From contig NZ_CP091716.1 in assembly GCF_022009635.1 (NCBI RefSeq), positions 2,867,001 through 2,931,000 on the forward strand: a DNA stretch of 64,000 bases, in the 5' to 3' direction. The translations under genes were made by a program, and so were the position numbers. The DNA is from Variovorax paradoxus. GTDB taxonomy: Bacteria > Pseudomonadota > Gammaproteobacteria > Burkholderiales > Burkholderiaceae_C. Shown here piece by piece: positions 63,685 to 64,000 of this stretch; within the stretch, counting starts at the first letter, position 1, and the number at the start of each line of letters is the position of its first letter. The notes beneath the pieces were generated by a model, which did no database searches, was not told where the DNA came from, and saw nothing but the letters and a program-made list of their open reading frames with translations.

Positions 63685-64000
63685 ATGACGAACGAAAACG
63701 CTCTGACACGGCCTGTGCCGCACGCCCATTCGCACCCTCATTCGCATGGCGACGACCACGGCCATGAGCACGCAAAGCCCCACGCCCACTCGCATGCCGA
63801 GGATTCATGCTGCGGCAGCAGCAGCTCCTGCGGCGCGATTCCCCTCGCTCCGGCCGGCGCGGATGGCGCCGACGTGCCGAAGGGCGCGCTGCTGTTCCGC
63901 ATCCCCACCATGGACTGCGCGGTGGAAGAGTCTGAAATCCGCCGCGCGCTGGAGCCGGTCGCGGGCGTCAAGGCCCTGCGCTTTCGCCTCGGCGAGCGCA
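63685..64000 (+). CDS. Heavy-metal translocating P1B-type ATPase, N-terminal part
   Basis: The gene runs off the window; about 105 residues are seen. They comprise a His-rich start (PHAHSHPHSHGDDHGHEH), a Cys cluster (CCGSSSSC) and the beginning of a metal-binding HMA domain (IPTMDCAVEESEIRRALEPV) with the single-Cys MDC motif of Pb/Cd/Zn pumps. It would export Pb, Cd or Zn and is controlled by the divergent PbrR/CadR-like protein. Confidence 0.88.
   Translation, partial: MTNENALTRPVPHAHSHPHSHGDDHGHEHAKPHAHSHAEDSCCGSSSSCGAIPLAPAGADGADVPKGALLFRIPTMDCAVEESEIRRALEPVAGVKALRFRLGER

Noticed and set aside
1..64000. CRISPR arrays, rRNA and tRNA genes
   Set aside because: I saw no regularly spaced repeats and no tRNA-like cloverleaf or rRNA sequence; the island is not in a tRNA gene as far as I can see.

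Overview
The window is high-GC DNA that reads like a betaproteobacterium of the Burkholderiales, probably a Comamonadaceae member close to Variovorax. The grounds are the gene families: Bug-type tricarboxylate-binding proteins, a FecIRA iron module, a suhB / trmJ / cysE neighbourhood, an Anbu protease and a type VI amidase effector. The species is inferred; no rRNA or tRNA gene is visible.

Bases 1-6316 are chromosomal: the end of azlC, azlD, an amidase, an alpha/beta hydrolase, an Anbu-type proteasome-like protease and mutS.

Bases ~6407-22485 are an integrated island built on a decayed prophage, sitting 91 bp upstream of mutS and bounded by a 14-bp direct repeat. It holds a tyrosine integrase, a PD-(D/E)XK nuclease-like gene, and a two-gene cassette (AlbA_2/Schlafen-type protein plus PIN-domain protein) lying between two near-identical copies of a Mor-activator tail. 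It also holds remnants of phage head and lysis genes (gpW-like, a portal protein fused to an unrelated tail by deletion, GH19 endolysin, nested Rz/Rz1), a membrane protein, a truncated NUC1 nuclease and a polysaccharide lyase. A 3.17-kb IS66-family element interrupts a DUF3800-like gene. Its ends, its 8-bp target duplication and a fourth, translationally coupled passenger gene can all be read directly, and its transposase gene carries a frameshift.

Bases ~22791-39542 are chromosomal again: a diguanylate cyclase, CorA, MarR plus a DHA2 efflux pump, a YqjH/YqjI-like ferric reductase and PadR regulator with a strong operator palindrome, a flavin monooxygenase divergent from a MarR regulator, a di-heme peroxidase, a phospholipase C/acid phosphatase, a methyltransferase, and a TonB receptor / FecR / FecI set behind a Fur-like box.

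Bases ~39670-44670 are an accessory stretch: a DUF3883-like protein convergent with a uracil-DNA-glycosylase-like protein, then an orphan type VI module (PAAR, Tae4 amidase, membrane protein that is probably the immunity factor). Bases 44672-55175 are catabolic and regulatory genes: sulfatase, two Bug proteins, LysR, TetR/DUF418, LuxR/amidohydrolase, M20 hydrolase.

Bases 55179-56887 are a lower-GC two-gene insert encoding a polymerase-beta-type nucleotidyltransferase and a coiled-coil protein with an H-NS-like tail; I recognise no described system for this pair. The window ends with an IMPase-FUSC-MscS operon, trmJ, cysE, and a PbrR/CadR-type regulator divergent from a partial metal P-type ATPase.

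The best candidates for undescribed biology are the PIN/AlbA_2 cassette, the nucleotidyltransferase pair, and the IS66 passenger gene.
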